A stretch of DNA of 64,000 bases, taken from Hyphomicrobiales bacterium (lineage in GTDB: Bacteria; Pseudomonadota; Alphaproteobacteria; Rhizobiales; Rhizobiaceae). This document shows positions 1 to 8,343 of the stretch, in pieces. The stretch is from positions 284,771-348,770 of the forward strand of contig UBYA01000002.1 of assembly GCA_900469615.1 (NCBI GenBank), in the 5' to 3' direction. Under the pieces are notes generated by a model. The model ran no database searches. It was not told where the DNA came from and saw only the letters and a program-made list of their open reading frames with translations. A program made the translations under genes and the position numbers. The number at the start of each line of letters is the position of its first letter. Position 1 is the first letter of the stretch.

Positions 1-947
1 AAGGACAGCATTGCGCCGCCGCCGCGCAGCTGTTCGCTGGCCGATTCGTAGTTCGGATGCGAGGGCAGGCCGGGATAGAAGACGCGCTTGACGCGTGGAT
101 GCGCCTCCAGGTGCCTGGCGAGCGCCAGCGCATTGGCGCACTGCTTTTCAAGGCGCAGCGCCAGGGTCTGCGCACCGCGCAGGAGCAGCCAGGCATTGAA
201 GGGCGAAAGCGGTGCGCCGAGCTTGTTGAGCGTGTTCCAGCGCACATCCTCCAGCCAGTCCGCCGGCAGGATATCGGATTTCTGGGTAATGACGCCGCCG
301 ACGGCGTCGTTATGGCCGCCGATGAACTTGGTGGCGCTTTCGACCACGACGTCGACGCCGAAATCGTGCGGGCGGCAGACGGCCGGCGAAGCAAAGGTGT
401 TGTCGCAGATGACGACGATGCCACGGCTATGGGCAAGGTCCACCAGCTTGCGCAGCGGCGGAACCTTCATCGTCGGGTTGGCGATCGCCTCGACGTAAAG
501 CACCTTCGTCTGATCGGTGAAGGCGTTCTCGACGGCGCGCACATCGGTGCAATCCACAAGGCTGACCTTCAGGCCGAAGTCCTGGGCGCGGTGGTCGAAG
601 AATTCATGCGTGCTGGAATAGGTCGTCAGATCCGCGACGATATGATCGCCGGCTTTCAGAATGCCGAACAGGGCGTGCGAGATTGCCGCCATGCCGGAAG
701 CCGTGGCGAGGCAGGCCGTGCCGCCGGTCAGGCCCGAAATATGCTCTTCGAGCTTGTATTCGGTCGGGTTGCCGCAGCGGGAATAGATGTTCACGTCCTT
801 GCGCGCGCCGTCCACGATCTGGTCGTAGATATCGCCGGCGTACTGGAAGTTGGCCGACATGTAGATCGGATAGCTGATCGATTGCGAATGTTCTTCCGGC
901 TCGTAGAACACGGCGCGGCTGGCGAAATCGAGATCTTTGGAAGACAT
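1..947 (-). CDS. Cys/Met-metabolism PLP-dependent enzyme (cystathionine gamma-synthase-like), C-terminus cut by window edge
   Basis: The ORF starts at an ATG (947) behind a good AGGAG ribosome binding site and runs off the left edge without a stop. The translation shows the trans-sulfuration fold-type I pattern: a glycine-rich segment (GGTACLATASGMAAI), the PLP-ring aspartate region (CDNTFASP) and the Schiff-base lysine in SATKFIGGH. The family makes or cleaves C-S bonds of homoserine, cysteine or methionine derivatives in the cytoplasm. At the substrate loop it reads TTYSSTH where methionine gamma-lyases carry Tyr-Gly-Cys, so the methionine-lyase hallmark cysteine is absent. It follows the sugar ABC permeases by 31 bases and probably shares their mRNA, which is an odd partnership. 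Family assignment is firm; the substrate is unknown. Confidence 0.85.
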   Translation of the reverse strand, partial: MSSKDLDFASRAVFYEPEEHSQSISYPIYMSANFQYAGDIYDQIVDGARKDVNIYSRCGNPTEYKLEEHISGLTGGTACLATASGMAAISHALFGILKAGDHIVADLTTYSSTHEFFDHRAQDFGLKVSLVDCTDVRAVENAFTDQTKVLYVEAIANPTMKVPPLRKLVDLAHSRGIVVICDNTFASPAVCRPHDFGVDVVVESATKFIGGHNDAVGGVITQKSDILPADWLEDVRWNTLNKLGAPLSPFNAWLLLRGAQTLALRLEKQCANALALARHLEAHPRVKRVFYPGLPSHPNYESASEQLRGGGAMLS

Positions 948-978
948 GGCATTTCTCCTGGAAAATAAGACCCGTGGG

Positions 979-1818
979 TCATTCTTTCACGGCGCCTCCG
1001 ATGAGCGCGGCCGTGATCTGACGTTCGAAGAAGATGAAAAGGATGAGAGGCGCCACCGCGGCGAGCAGGATCGCTGCCAGCATCACGGGGTAGTTGGTGA
1101 TGTGCTCGCCGACGAAGTCGGTGAGGCCGACGGGCAGGGTCTTGCGTGCGGGATTGTTGATGAAGACCATCGGAAACAGGAAATCGTTCCAGACCCAGAT
1201 CATGTTGACGATGCCGACCGTGAACATGGCGGGGCGGGCGATCGGCAGGGCGATCTTCTGAAAGATGCGCCATTCGGATGCGCCGTCGACACGGCTGGCG
1301 TCGAAAAGCTCGCGCGGCAGCGTGTTGAAGAAGGCCTGCATGATGAAGATCGACACCGGTATATTGAAGGCCGCGGTCGGCAGGATGACGCCGAGATGCG
1401 TATCCAGCAGCCCGACGCTTCGCAGCATGACCACCAGCGGCACCAGCGCCACATAGGCAGGGATCGCCATCGCCGCCGTCAGCGAAAGCTCCAGCGCCGG
1501 CATCCAGCGCGGACGATAGATCGCCAGCGCGTAGCCGGCCAGCGTCGAGAGGAAAACCGTTATCAGAGTCGAGCCCGCCATGATGATCAGCGAGTTGAGC
1601 GCATAGCCGCCCAGCGCGCCGCCGCTCCAGGCACCGACATAGGCATCGAAATTCAGGCTGGTCGGAAGCGACCAGACAGAGCGCATGAATTCCTTGTTGG
1701 TCTTGAACGTGCTGTAGATCATCCAGATGAAGGGGAAGATCACCAGCAGCACATGCAGCGTCAGGACCACAAGGACGATCGTGCTCGTCAGGCTCCAGCG
1801 GCGAACGACGGTCGTCAT
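979..1818 (-). CDS. Carbohydrate ABC transporter permease, MalG-type
   Basis: This 279-residue inner-membrane protein has about six hydrophobic segments and the cytoplasmic EAA loop (DASRVDGASEWRIFQKIALPIARPAM), which contacts the ATPase. The length and the late position of the EAA loop are typical of the second (MalG-like) permease of CUT1 sugar importers. Its start ATG overlaps the 3' end of the partner permease by four bases, so translation is probably coupled. With the partner permease and the binding protein it forms an importer. No ATPase is encoded beside them, so either a shared ATPase serves the system or the gene lies left of the window. The substrate is not readable from the sequence. 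Confidence 0.9.
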   Translation of the reverse strand: MTTVVRRWSLTSTIVLVVLTLHVLLVIFPFIWMIYSTFKTNKEFMRSVWSLPTSLNFDAYVGAWSGGALGGYALNSLIIMAGSTLITVFLSTLAGYALAIYRPRWMPALELSLTAAMAIPAYVALVPLVVMLRSVGLLDTHLGVILPTAAFNIPVSIFIMQAFFNTLPRELFDASRVDGASEWRIFQKIALPIARPAMFTVGIVNMIWVWNDFLFPMVFINNPARKTLPVGLTDFVGEHITNYPVMLAAILLAAVAPLILFIFFERQITAALIGGAVKE

Positions 1819-2705
1819 GCCTCACCCCTGCGCTTGAGAAACCGGAAGATGATCCAGGCGGCCAGCGCCGTCAGCACCATCTGCACGAAGCCGATCGTGG
1901 CCGCATAACCCATCTGGAAGCTGCTGAAGCCCACTTTATAGAGGTAGGTGGAAACCACTTCGCTGGCATGGCTCGGACCGCCATTGGTCAATACGAACAC
2001 GAGGGAGAAGGTCTTGAGCGAGCCGATGATCGCAAGCAGGGAATTGGCGCGAACGGCATCCCAGACCATGGGGATGGTGATGGAGAAGAACTTGCGGAAG
2101 TCGCCGGCGCCGTCGATCTCGGCAGCCTCGTAGACGCTTTCCGGCACGCTGCGCACCGCCGAGGTGAACAACAGAACGTAGAGCCCGAGATAGGTAAAGC
2201 TCATGACCACGACCACGGCCAGGAAGGCGGTATCGGATTCGCCGAGCCAGCCGCGCTTCAGGCTATCCAGTCCGGCGAGTTTCAGGGCGGCGTTCACCAG
2301 GCCGAAATAGGGATTGTACATGAACCGCCAGAGGAGGCCGATGCAGATCTCGCTTACCATGACCGGCACGAGATAGAGAAACAGGAAGATCCGGCTGAAG
2401 GCGGGGATGATGCGGACCAGGCAGTAAGCGATCGCCAGCGCCAGAAACACCTGGAAGACAATGGCCGACAGGGCGACGAGCAGATTGCGCCCGAGCGACG
2501 CCCAGAAGACGGAATCGGCTGCGAGACGCAATATATTGCCGGCGCCGACGAAGATGGGCGCGGAGGCGCCGTCCCACTGGAACAGCGTCAGCCAGCCGGC
2601 ATAGGCAACCGGATAGGCGACGAAGACGCAAACGAACAAGAGAGCTGGCGAAAGGAACAGAAGTGCCGCCCGATTGTATCTTTTTGCTAGGCCGTCAGTG
2701 CTCAT
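1815..2705 (-). CDS. Carbohydrate ABC transporter permease, MalF-type
   Basis: The protein is about 296 residues from the ATG at 2705 (MSTDGLAKRY); an in-frame ATG at 2732 would add nine residues that look non-conserved. It opens with a short cytoplasmic tail and a first membrane helix (ALLFLSPALLFVCVFVAYPV), then further helices and an EAA loop (YEAAEIDGAGDFRKFFSITIPM). This is the normal layout of the first CUT1 permease subunit. It lies between the binding-protein gene and the second permease in one minus-strand operon and pairs with the latter as the membrane channel. No ATPase gene is visible nearby. Confidence 0.9.
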   Translation of the reverse strand: MSTDGLAKRYNRAALLFLSPALLFVCVFVAYPVAYAGWLTLFQWDGASAPIFVGAGNILRLAADSVFWASLGRNLLVALSAIVFQVFLALAIAYCLVRIIPAFSRIFLFLYLVPVMVSEICIGLLWRFMYNPYFGLVNAALKLAGLDSLKRGWLGESDTAFLAVVVVMSFTYLGLYVLLFTSAVRSVPESVYEAAEIDGAGDFRKFFSITIPMVWDAVRANSLLAIIGSLKTFSLVFVLTNGGPSHASEVVSTYLYKVGFSSFQMGYAATIGFVQMVLTALAAWIIFRFLKRRGEA

Positions 2706-2783
2706 GATCCCGCCGGTTCTCTGAACTTTCATCAGGCCGCCGCACGGGGTCGGCGGCCTTGTCGTCGTTTCATGTCCTGGGCG

Positions 2784-4034
2784 TTACTTGCCGGCTTTCA
2801 GCGCGTCTTCCAGACGCTTGGCGGCATCGGCCGGAGCGACGGAGCCATCCAGAACGCCCTGCAGGGCGGTATAGTAGGTGTTGGTCGCGGCCGGCGGCAT
2901 GGCCGTGTCGTAGAAGGAATCGAGATGACCGGCGGCGCTGACCAGGCCGTTGCTGATGCCGTAAAGCACAGGGCCGGCCGCGGCTTCGGTGGTGGCACCC
3001 TTGACTGTCACCATCGTCTTGCGAAGCTCCACATACTTGGTCATCACCTCCGGCGAGGTGAGGAACTTCAGGAGCGTCACGGCGTCCGCCTTGTCTTCGG
3101 CCTTCTGCGAGATGCCGAAGGAGGCGGCAACGCCGGCAAGAACGTCGGACTGGTCGCCCGCGCCGCCCTGAACCGTCGGGAAGGAGAAGAAGCCGAGATC
3201 GAAACCTTCAGGCGCGTCGGCGGAAGCGCCGATCTGCCATGTGCCGTTCAGCATCATCGCAGCCTGACCGTTCAGGAACAGCATGTTGGCTTCCTGGTCG
3301 CTCATGCCGTTGAAACCGGTGGGGAAATAGTCCTTCTTGGCGATGTCGGCGACCTTTTCGAAGGCCTTCTCGCCTTCCGGCCCGAACGTTGCCTTGGCGT
3401 CGCCATTGACGAAGGAGGCGACGACGCCCGAACCTTTGAGGCGCATTTCGAGATACTGGAACCAGAACGTGGCCGGCCAGGAATCCTTGTTGCCGAGCGC
3501 GAAAGGAACGGTGCCGTCGGCCTTGATCTTTTCGGCCAGCGCCATCAGCTCGTCGTAAGTCTTGGGAACCGTCCAGCCCTTTTCGGCAAACAGCGCCTTG
3601 TTGTACCAGAAGACGACGGAATCGACATCGATCGGCACGGCATAGGTATGACCATCCTTGCTCGTCTGCGCGATGGCGCTTTCGAGGAAGCTCTGGCGCC
3701 AGCCGTCCTTGGCGAGGTCCTGATCCAGTGCGTACATCTGCCCGCCTTTGACGAAGGCGTTCAGGAAGCCGCCGGGCAGGGTGTAGAATACATCCGGAGG
3801 ATTGCCGGACGCCATTGCCGTGTTCAGCTTGGTCTTGTAGGCCGATTGCTCCGCAGCCACCACGTCCAGCTTGATGTCAGGATGCTTCTTGGCGAATTCG
3901 CCCAGCGCAAAGTTGATGAAATCGACCTTGTCCTGCTGCCCCGCATAAGCATGCCAGAAGGTCAGTTGGCCGGCCATCGCCGGAAATGCTGCAAGCGCCA
4001 GGGCCGCGCCTATCAGAAGACGTTTGAGCTTCAC
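2784..4034 (-). CDS. Sugar ABC transporter periplasmic substrate-binding protein
   Basis: I start it at GTG 4034 (VKLKRLLIGAALALAAFPAMA), preceded by GGGGAGGATACC. This gives 416 residues with a classic signal peptide cleaved after AMA. Upstream in-frame ATGs would precede the signal peptide and run into the divergent regulatory region, so they are rejected. The mature part begins QLTFWHAYAGQQDK and contains the extracellular solute-binding family 1 motif around MMLNGTWQIG. It captures a sugar or sugar derivative in the periplasm for the two downstream permeases. It is the first gene of the operon and faces an RpiR regulator, with paired repeats between them. The actual ligand cannot be told. 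Confidence 0.9.
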   Translation of the reverse strand: MKLKRLLIGAALALAAFPAMAGQLTFWHAYAGQQDKVDFINFALGEFAKKHPDIKLDVVAAEQSAYKTKLNTAMASGNPPDVFYTLPGGFLNAFVKGGQMYALDQDLAKDGWRQSFLESAIAQTSKDGHTYAVPIDVDSVVFWYNKALFAEKGWTVPKTYDELMALAEKIKADGTVPFALGNKDSWPATFWFQYLEMRLKGSGVVASFVNGDAKATFGPEGEKAFEKVADIAKKDYFPTGFNGMSDQEANMLFLNGQAAMMLNGTWQIGASADAPEGFDLGFFSFPTVQGGAGDQSDVLAGVAASFGISQKAEDKADAVTLLKFLTSPEVMTKYVELRKTMVTVKGATTEAAAGPVLYGISNGLVSAAGHLDSFYDTAMPPAATNTYYTALQGVLDGSVAPADAAKRLEDALKAGK

Positions 4035-4089
4035 GGTATCCTCCCCATCCTCTTCGAGAAGTGTTCGCAGCCCCTCAGCTGCATCGTGC

Positions 4090-4135
4090 AGTGATGCCAC
4101 AACAAAAATGTATTGTCTATAGTGACACCACAACA
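4090..4135. promoter_or_regulatory. Candidate RpiR operator: two 15-base direct repeats
   Basis: AGTGATGCCACAACA (4090-4104) and AGTGACACCACAACA (4121-4135) match at 13 of 15 positions and are 31 bases apart, about three helical turns. They sit between the divergent binding-protein start (4034) and the RpiR gene, where an autoregulating repressor or activator would bind. Assignment to RpiR is inferred from position only. Confidence 0.55.
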
Positions 4136-4185
4136 TCACCATGCTAGCTTTCCGGTCGACAGCGTCCGCCAGCGAAAGAACCACC

Positions 4186-5040
4186 ATGACCGTTGACCTG
4201 CGTGGTCCAGTGAACCCAGCCAGCAGCCGGCTGCGAAGCGTTCTGCCGAAATTGTCCGAGTCGGAGCGGCGTGTGGCGTTGTGGGTCCTGGAAAATGTCG
4301 ACGCCACCATCCGCAATTCGATGTCGGCCATCGCCCAGGCGACGGATGTCAGCGATACGACCGTGCTGCGCATGTGCCGCACGGCCGGCTTCGAAGGATT
4401 TACCGATCTTAAGCTGGCGCTGGCGCAGGAGCCGCGCGACAGGCGCAGCGAAGCTGGCAACGAGCCGCATGCCAGCGATCTTCAGACGGCCGTTCGCCTG
4501 TTTCGCGCGGTCGCCCAGGCTATCAGCGATACTCAAAGTGTCCTGCACGAAGCGACGCTCGCCAAGGCGCTCGACCTGATGGCCGGTGCGCGCCATATCC
4601 TTGTCGGCGGCGTCGGCGGTTCGGGCATTGTCGCGCAGGCGCTCTATCAGCGCTGCATCCGTCTCGGGCTGCGGTGCGACGCGCCCATCGATTCACAATT
4701 GCAGATCATGCATTCGGCACTTACCGGGCCGGAAGACCTCGTCGTCGTCATTTCCTATTCCGGCATTACCAGCGATCCCGTGCTGATGCTTCAGGAGGCC
4801 CGCTCCCGGGGAGCGGCGACACTCTGTATTACCGGCAACAGCGCCTCGCCGCTCGCGCGGCTCGCCGATGTCGTTCTCGTCAGCGTTTCTCATGAGCAGG
4901 GCAGCGAGCCGATGGCGGCTCAGATCGCCCAGATGGCGCTTATCGATGCCCTCTATTCCGCCCTCGTCGCACGCAATGCCGAGCGGGCTCAGCTTACCGA
5001 GGAACGCATGGTCAACGCCATTCTTCCCAAATCGATCTAG
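4186..5040 (+). CDS. MurR/RpiR-family transcriptional regulator
   Basis: The protein is 284 residues from ATG 4186; the ATG at 4141 is an alternative that adds 15 residues and would place the start just after the putative operator. It has an N-terminal RpiR helix-turn-helix (ESERRVALWVLENVD, then ATDVSDTTVLRMCRTAGFEGF) and a C-terminal SIS sugar-phosphate-binding domain (HILVGGVGGSGIVAQAL, VVISYSGITSDPVLM). Such regulators sense phosphorylated sugars. It is divergent from the sugar ABC operon and 20 bases upstream of the TrpF-like gene, so it probably controls both. Confidence 0.9.
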   Translation: MTVDLRGPVNPASSRLRSVLPKLSESERRVALWVLENVDATIRNSMSAIAQATDVSDTTVLRMCRTAGFEGFTDLKLALAQEPRDRRSEAGNEPHASDLQTAVRLFRAVAQAISDTQSVLHEATLAKALDLMAGARHILVGGVGGSGIVAQALYQRCIRLGLRCDAPIDSQLQIMHSALTGPEDLVVVISYSGITSDPVLMLQEARSRGAATLCITGNSASPLARLADVVLVSVSHEQGSEPMAAQIAQMALIDALYSALVARNAERAQLTEERMVNAILPKSI

Positions 5041-5060
5041 CCATTGAAGCAGGTACTTCC

Positions 5061-5738
5061 GTGAAAGTTCAAATCTATACGATGCAGACCGTCTCCGAAG
5101 CCTTGGCAGCAGCTGCTGCGGGCGTGGATTATCTCGGCGTGACGCCGTCCAACCGGGGTCTGCCGGGCGAAATCAGCTTCGAGACGGCGCGGGAAATCGT
5201 CGATGCGCTGAAAGGCAAGGCTCAGCGCGTGGCATTGTCCGTCGAAAGCGATCTCGGCCTCATCGCCGACATGGTCGGCTCCGTGCGTCCGGACGTGCTG
5301 CATCTGTGCGGGGATATCAAGCTGGTGACGCCGCAGCATGTGCGCCAGTTGCGCGAGCGTCTGCTGCCGCTTTATCCCGGGCTGCAGATTTTGCAGGCCA
5401 TTCCCATGACCGGACCGGAAGCGCTGGATCATGCCGCCGCTTTCGAACCCTATGCGGACTCCTTCATCCTCGATTCGGTCGCAGCCCATATCGATGGCAT
5501 CGGCGCCGCCGGCGTGACGCACGATTGGTCGCTGAGCCGCGAAATCGTCAAGCGCAGCAAGCTGCCTGTCATTCTGGCGGGCGGGCTCGGACCGGACAAC
5601 GTCCAGGCCGCCATCGCTGCCGTTCAGCCATGGGCCGTGGATTCGCTGACGCATACCAACAAGCCGCTGCCCGATGGCGGCTTTCGCAAGGACATCGACA
5701 AGATCGCCGCCTTCGTAAGAGCCGCCAAGGCCATCTGA
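5061..5738 (+). CDS. Phosphoribosylanthranilate-isomerase-like (TrpF-fold) protein, probably not a true TrpF
   Basis: The protein has 225 residues from GTG 5061. It reads as a (beta/alpha)8 barrel of TrpF type: LGVTPSNRGLPGEIS at the first loop, the acidic FILDS segment (equivalent of the catalytic Asp), HDWSLSREIV, and the phosphate-binding AGGLGPDNV. The usual N-terminal KICG motif, which carries the catalytic cysteine, reads VQIYTM here, so a Tyr stands where Cys is needed. It lies directly behind the RpiR regulator of a sugar ABC operon rather than near trp genes. I infer a rearrangement or isomerisation of another phosphosugar. The fold is likely; the reaction is unknown. Confidence 0.75.
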   Translation: MKVQIYTMQTVSEALAAAAAGVDYLGVTPSNRGLPGEISFETAREIVDALKGKAQRVALSVESDLGLIADMVGSVRPDVLHLCGDIKLVTPQHVRQLRERLLPLYPGLQILQAIPMTGPEALDHAAAFEPYADSFILDSVAAHIDGIGAAGVTHDWSLSREIVKRSKLPVILAGGLGPDNVQAAIAAVQPWAVDSLTHTNKPLPDGGFRKDIDKIAAFVRAAKAI

Positions 5739-5762
5739 GCGAAGCCGGGCGGGCATGAGCAA

Positions 5763-5791
5763 GGGGCGGCGCGGAAGCGTCGCCCCGTTTT
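5763..5791 (+). terminator. Rho-independent terminator after the TrpF-like gene
   Basis: A GC-rich hairpin pairs GGGGCGGCG (5763-5771) with CGTCGCCCC (5778-5786) at 8 of 9 positions and is followed by GTTTT. It sits between the convergent TrpF-like and AceE-like genes. Confidence 0.7.
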
Positions 5792-5806
5792 CGTGCCGAC
5801 GCGGCG

Positions 5807-8212
5807 TCAGGCTGCCCCCATCCGCATCTGCACGGTAGCATCCGTGCGCATCAGCGATTCGGCCGCCTCCATGATCGCGTGCGTGTCGATGCCGAAATGG
5901 GCATAGAGATCGGCGATCGTGCCGGTCTGGCCGAAGTGCTCGACGCCGAGCGACACGGTCCTGTGACCGTGAACGGAGCCGAGCCAGCCGAGCGTTGCGG
6001 GGTGTCCGTCGGTCACGGTGATCAGGTTTGCGGTGCGTGAAACGGCGGCGAGCAGCGTTTCCGCATGGCTGGAGGCGGAGGCGTGGCCGTGTCGGCGCGC
6101 GCGCTGGGCTGCCGTCCAGCCGGCATTCAGCCGGTCGGCCGAAGTGACCGCCAGCACGGCGATATCGCCGTGCGCTTCGGCGAGCTGCCCGGCCGCCATC
6201 AACACTTCCGGCGCGACGCAGCCCTGATAGGCAAGCACGATGCGCGTTCGCGCAGACGGCTGGCGCAGCCAGTAGGCGCCATCGATCACGCCCTGCCGGA
6301 AGACAGAATCCTGCCGTCTTATGGCGATCTGCTCCAATGGCCGGGTCGTCAGGCGCAGATAGACGGATCCGCCCGTCTCGTCGCGCAGCCATGTGCGCTC
6401 GTCGTGCTTTGCCTCGCCGTCACGCTGCATGTAGTCGAACGCCCAATCCATGATGACGGACAGTTCGTCGAGGAAGGCCGGCTCGAAGCTCGCAAGCCCA
6501 TCCTGGCTCATGCCGATGAGCTGTGACCCGATCGACTGGTGAGCGCCGCCTTCCGGCGCCAGCGTCACGCCCGAGGGCGTGCCGACGATCATGAAACGCG
6601 CATCCTGGTAGCAGGCATAGTTCAGGGCATCGAGGCCGCGGGCGACGAAGGGATCGTAGACGGTGCCTATCGGCAGCAGGCGTTCCCCGAACAGCGAATG
6701 GGAGAGACCGGCGGCGCCCAATAGCAGGAACAGGTTCATCTCGGCGATGCCGAGCTCGAGATGCTGGCCGCCCGGCCCGAATTCCCATTTCTGCGCCGAT
6801 GGCACGCGCTCGTCGCGGAAGGTGTCGGCCAATTGCGCGCGCGCGAAAAGGCCGCGGCGATTGACCCATGGGCCGAGATTGGTCGAGACGGTGACATCCG
6901 GCGCCGTCGTGACAATACGTGCCGAGAGATCGTCGTCCCGCTGGGCGAGCGCATCGAGGATCTTGCCGAAGCCCGCCTGCGTCGACAGCTCGCGGTCGTC
7001 GAGGAAGACGGGGCCGGAGGAAGGCAGGGCGGGAGCCTTGAACCGGCGTCTGCCCTCGGCAAAGAACGGCACGGTCGCAAGGAAGCGGCGCACCGGCTCA
7101 GGGGAAGGGATCGCGCCGAATATCTCCCATTCCTGGCCCGCTTTGACGCCGATGCGGCTCTGGAAAGCCTCCATCTGCGCCTTGGTCATCAGCCCGGCAT
7201 GGTTGTCCTTGTGGCCGGCAAGCGGCGTGCCCCAGCCCTTGATCGTGTAGGCAAGGAAGACCGTCGGCCGGTCGTGGTCGATGCTTTCGAAGGTGTGGAT
7301 CAGCGTCTCGAGGCAATGGCCGCCCAGATTGTTCATGAGGTCGGAGAGCTGATCATCGCTGCGCGCGGCCAGCAGATCGGCAACGCCCGGTTCCGTGCCG
7401 ATTTCGTCGGTCAGCCGCTTGCGCCAGGCGCTGCCACCCTGGAAGGTCAGCGCCGAATAGAGCTGGTTCGGACAACGATCGATCCAGCCGCGCAAAGCGT
7501 CGCCGCCCGGCTCCTGGAAGGCGGCCTCTTGAAGCACGCCGTATTTCATCACCTTCACGTCCCAGCCAAAGGCCGTGAATATGCCTTCGATGCGCTGCCA
7601 CAACCCCTCGCGCACGACGCCGTCGAGGCTCTGCCTGTTATAGTCGATCACCCACCAGGTATTGCGCAGATCGTGCTTCCAGCCTTCCTGCAGGCATTCG
7701 TAGATATTGCCCTCATCCAGCTCCGCGTCGCCGACCAGCGCGACCATGCGCCCGGCCGGCCGCGTTTTGGACCACGGCTTTGCGCTGATATAGTCCTGCA
7801 CGATCGAGGCAAAGGCAGTGATGGCGACGCCGAGCCCGACGGAGCCGGTGGAAAAGTCGACGTCATCGATATCCTTGGTACGGCTCGGATAGGATTGCGC
7901 GCCGCCGAAGCCGCGAAAATTCTCCAGCTTCTCCCGCGTCTGGTTGCCCATCAGATATTGGATGCCGTGAAAAACCGGCGAGGCGTGCGGCTTGACGGCG
8001 ATGCGGTCTTCCGGCCGCAGGACATGGAAATAGAGCGCGGTCATGATCGAGGCGAGCGATGCCGAAGAGGCTTGATGGCCGCCGACCTTGACCTCTCCCT
8101 TCGCCCGCAAATGGTTGGCATTGTGGATCATCCAGCATGCATGCCAAAGGACCTGTCGCTCCAGATTCTTCAGGCATGCCAGCGTTGCTGGTGTTATGGC
8201 CGGCGCAGTCAT
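5807..8212 (-). CDS. AceE-like/transketolase-family thiamin-diphosphate 2-oxoacid dehydrogenase E1
   Basis: An 801-residue protein with the homodimeric pyruvate-dehydrogenase E1 pattern. It has an N-terminal ThDP domain with GDAELDEGNIYECLQEG and VIDYNRQSLDG, a middle pyrimidine-binding domain (ELGIAEMNLFLLLGAAGLS) and a C-terminal transketolase domain. It starts at ATG 8212 behind AGGAG. It is somewhat shorter than classical AceE (close to 890). A diverging Lrp/AsnC gene is adjacent and no E2/E3 genes are nearby. The arrangement recalls the Pseudomonas mdeR-mdeB pair, where an AceE-like E1 handles 2-oxobutyrate from methionine breakdown. That substrate is an inference; many annotators would simply write transketolase. 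Confidence 0.82.
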   Translation of the reverse strand: MTAPAITPATLACLKNLERQVLWHACWMIHNANHLRAKGEVKVGGHQASSASLASIMTALYFHVLRPEDRIAVKPHASPVFHGIQYLMGNQTREKLENFRGFGGAQSYPSRTKDIDDVDFSTGSVGLGVAITAFASIVQDYISAKPWSKTRPAGRMVALVGDAELDEGNIYECLQEGWKHDLRNTWWVIDYNRQSLDGVVREGLWQRIEGIFTAFGWDVKVMKYGVLQEAAFQEPGGDALRGWIDRCPNQLYSALTFQGGSAWRKRLTDEIGTEPGVADLLAARSDDQLSDLMNNLGGHCLETLIHTFESIDHDRPTVFLAYTIKGWGTPLAGHKDNHAGLMTKAQMEAFQSRIGVKAGQEWEIFGAIPSPEPVRRFLATVPFFAEGRRRFKAPALPSSGPVFLDDRELSTQAGFGKILDALAQRDDDLSARIVTTAPDVTVSTNLGPWVNRRGLFARAQLADTFRDERVPSAQKWEFGPGGQHLELGIAEMNLFLLLGAAGLSHSLFGERLLPIGTVYDPFVARGLDALNYACYQDARFMIVGTPSGVTLAPEGGAHQSIGSQLIGMSQDGLASFEPAFLDELSVIMDWAFDYMQRDGEAKHDERTWLRDETGGSVYLRLTTRPLEQIAIRRQDSVFRQGVIDGAYWLRQPSARTRIVLAYQGCVAPEVLMAAGQLAEAHGDIAVLAVTSADRLNAGWTAAQRARRHGHASASSHAETLLAAVSRTANLITVTDGHPATLGWLGSVHGHRTVSLGVEHFGQTGTIADLYAHFGIDTHAIMEAAESLMRTDATVQMRMGAA

Positions 8213-8343
8213 CGTGGTCTTTCTCCTCCAGGGCAGTTTTGCGAAATGCTACACCTGAATTCGAGATTAAACTGGTCTCAGTTGACCCAGATTTGAGAAA
8301 ATGCGAAATCTTCTTTCGAAAAATCTTCTCTTGTCGGTCAATT

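Noticed and set aside
1..947. Naming the PLP enzyme methionine gamma-lyase to complete an mde-like cluster
   Set aside because: The position of the lyase-specific cysteine reads Ser and the gene is in a sugar-transport operon, not beside the E1.
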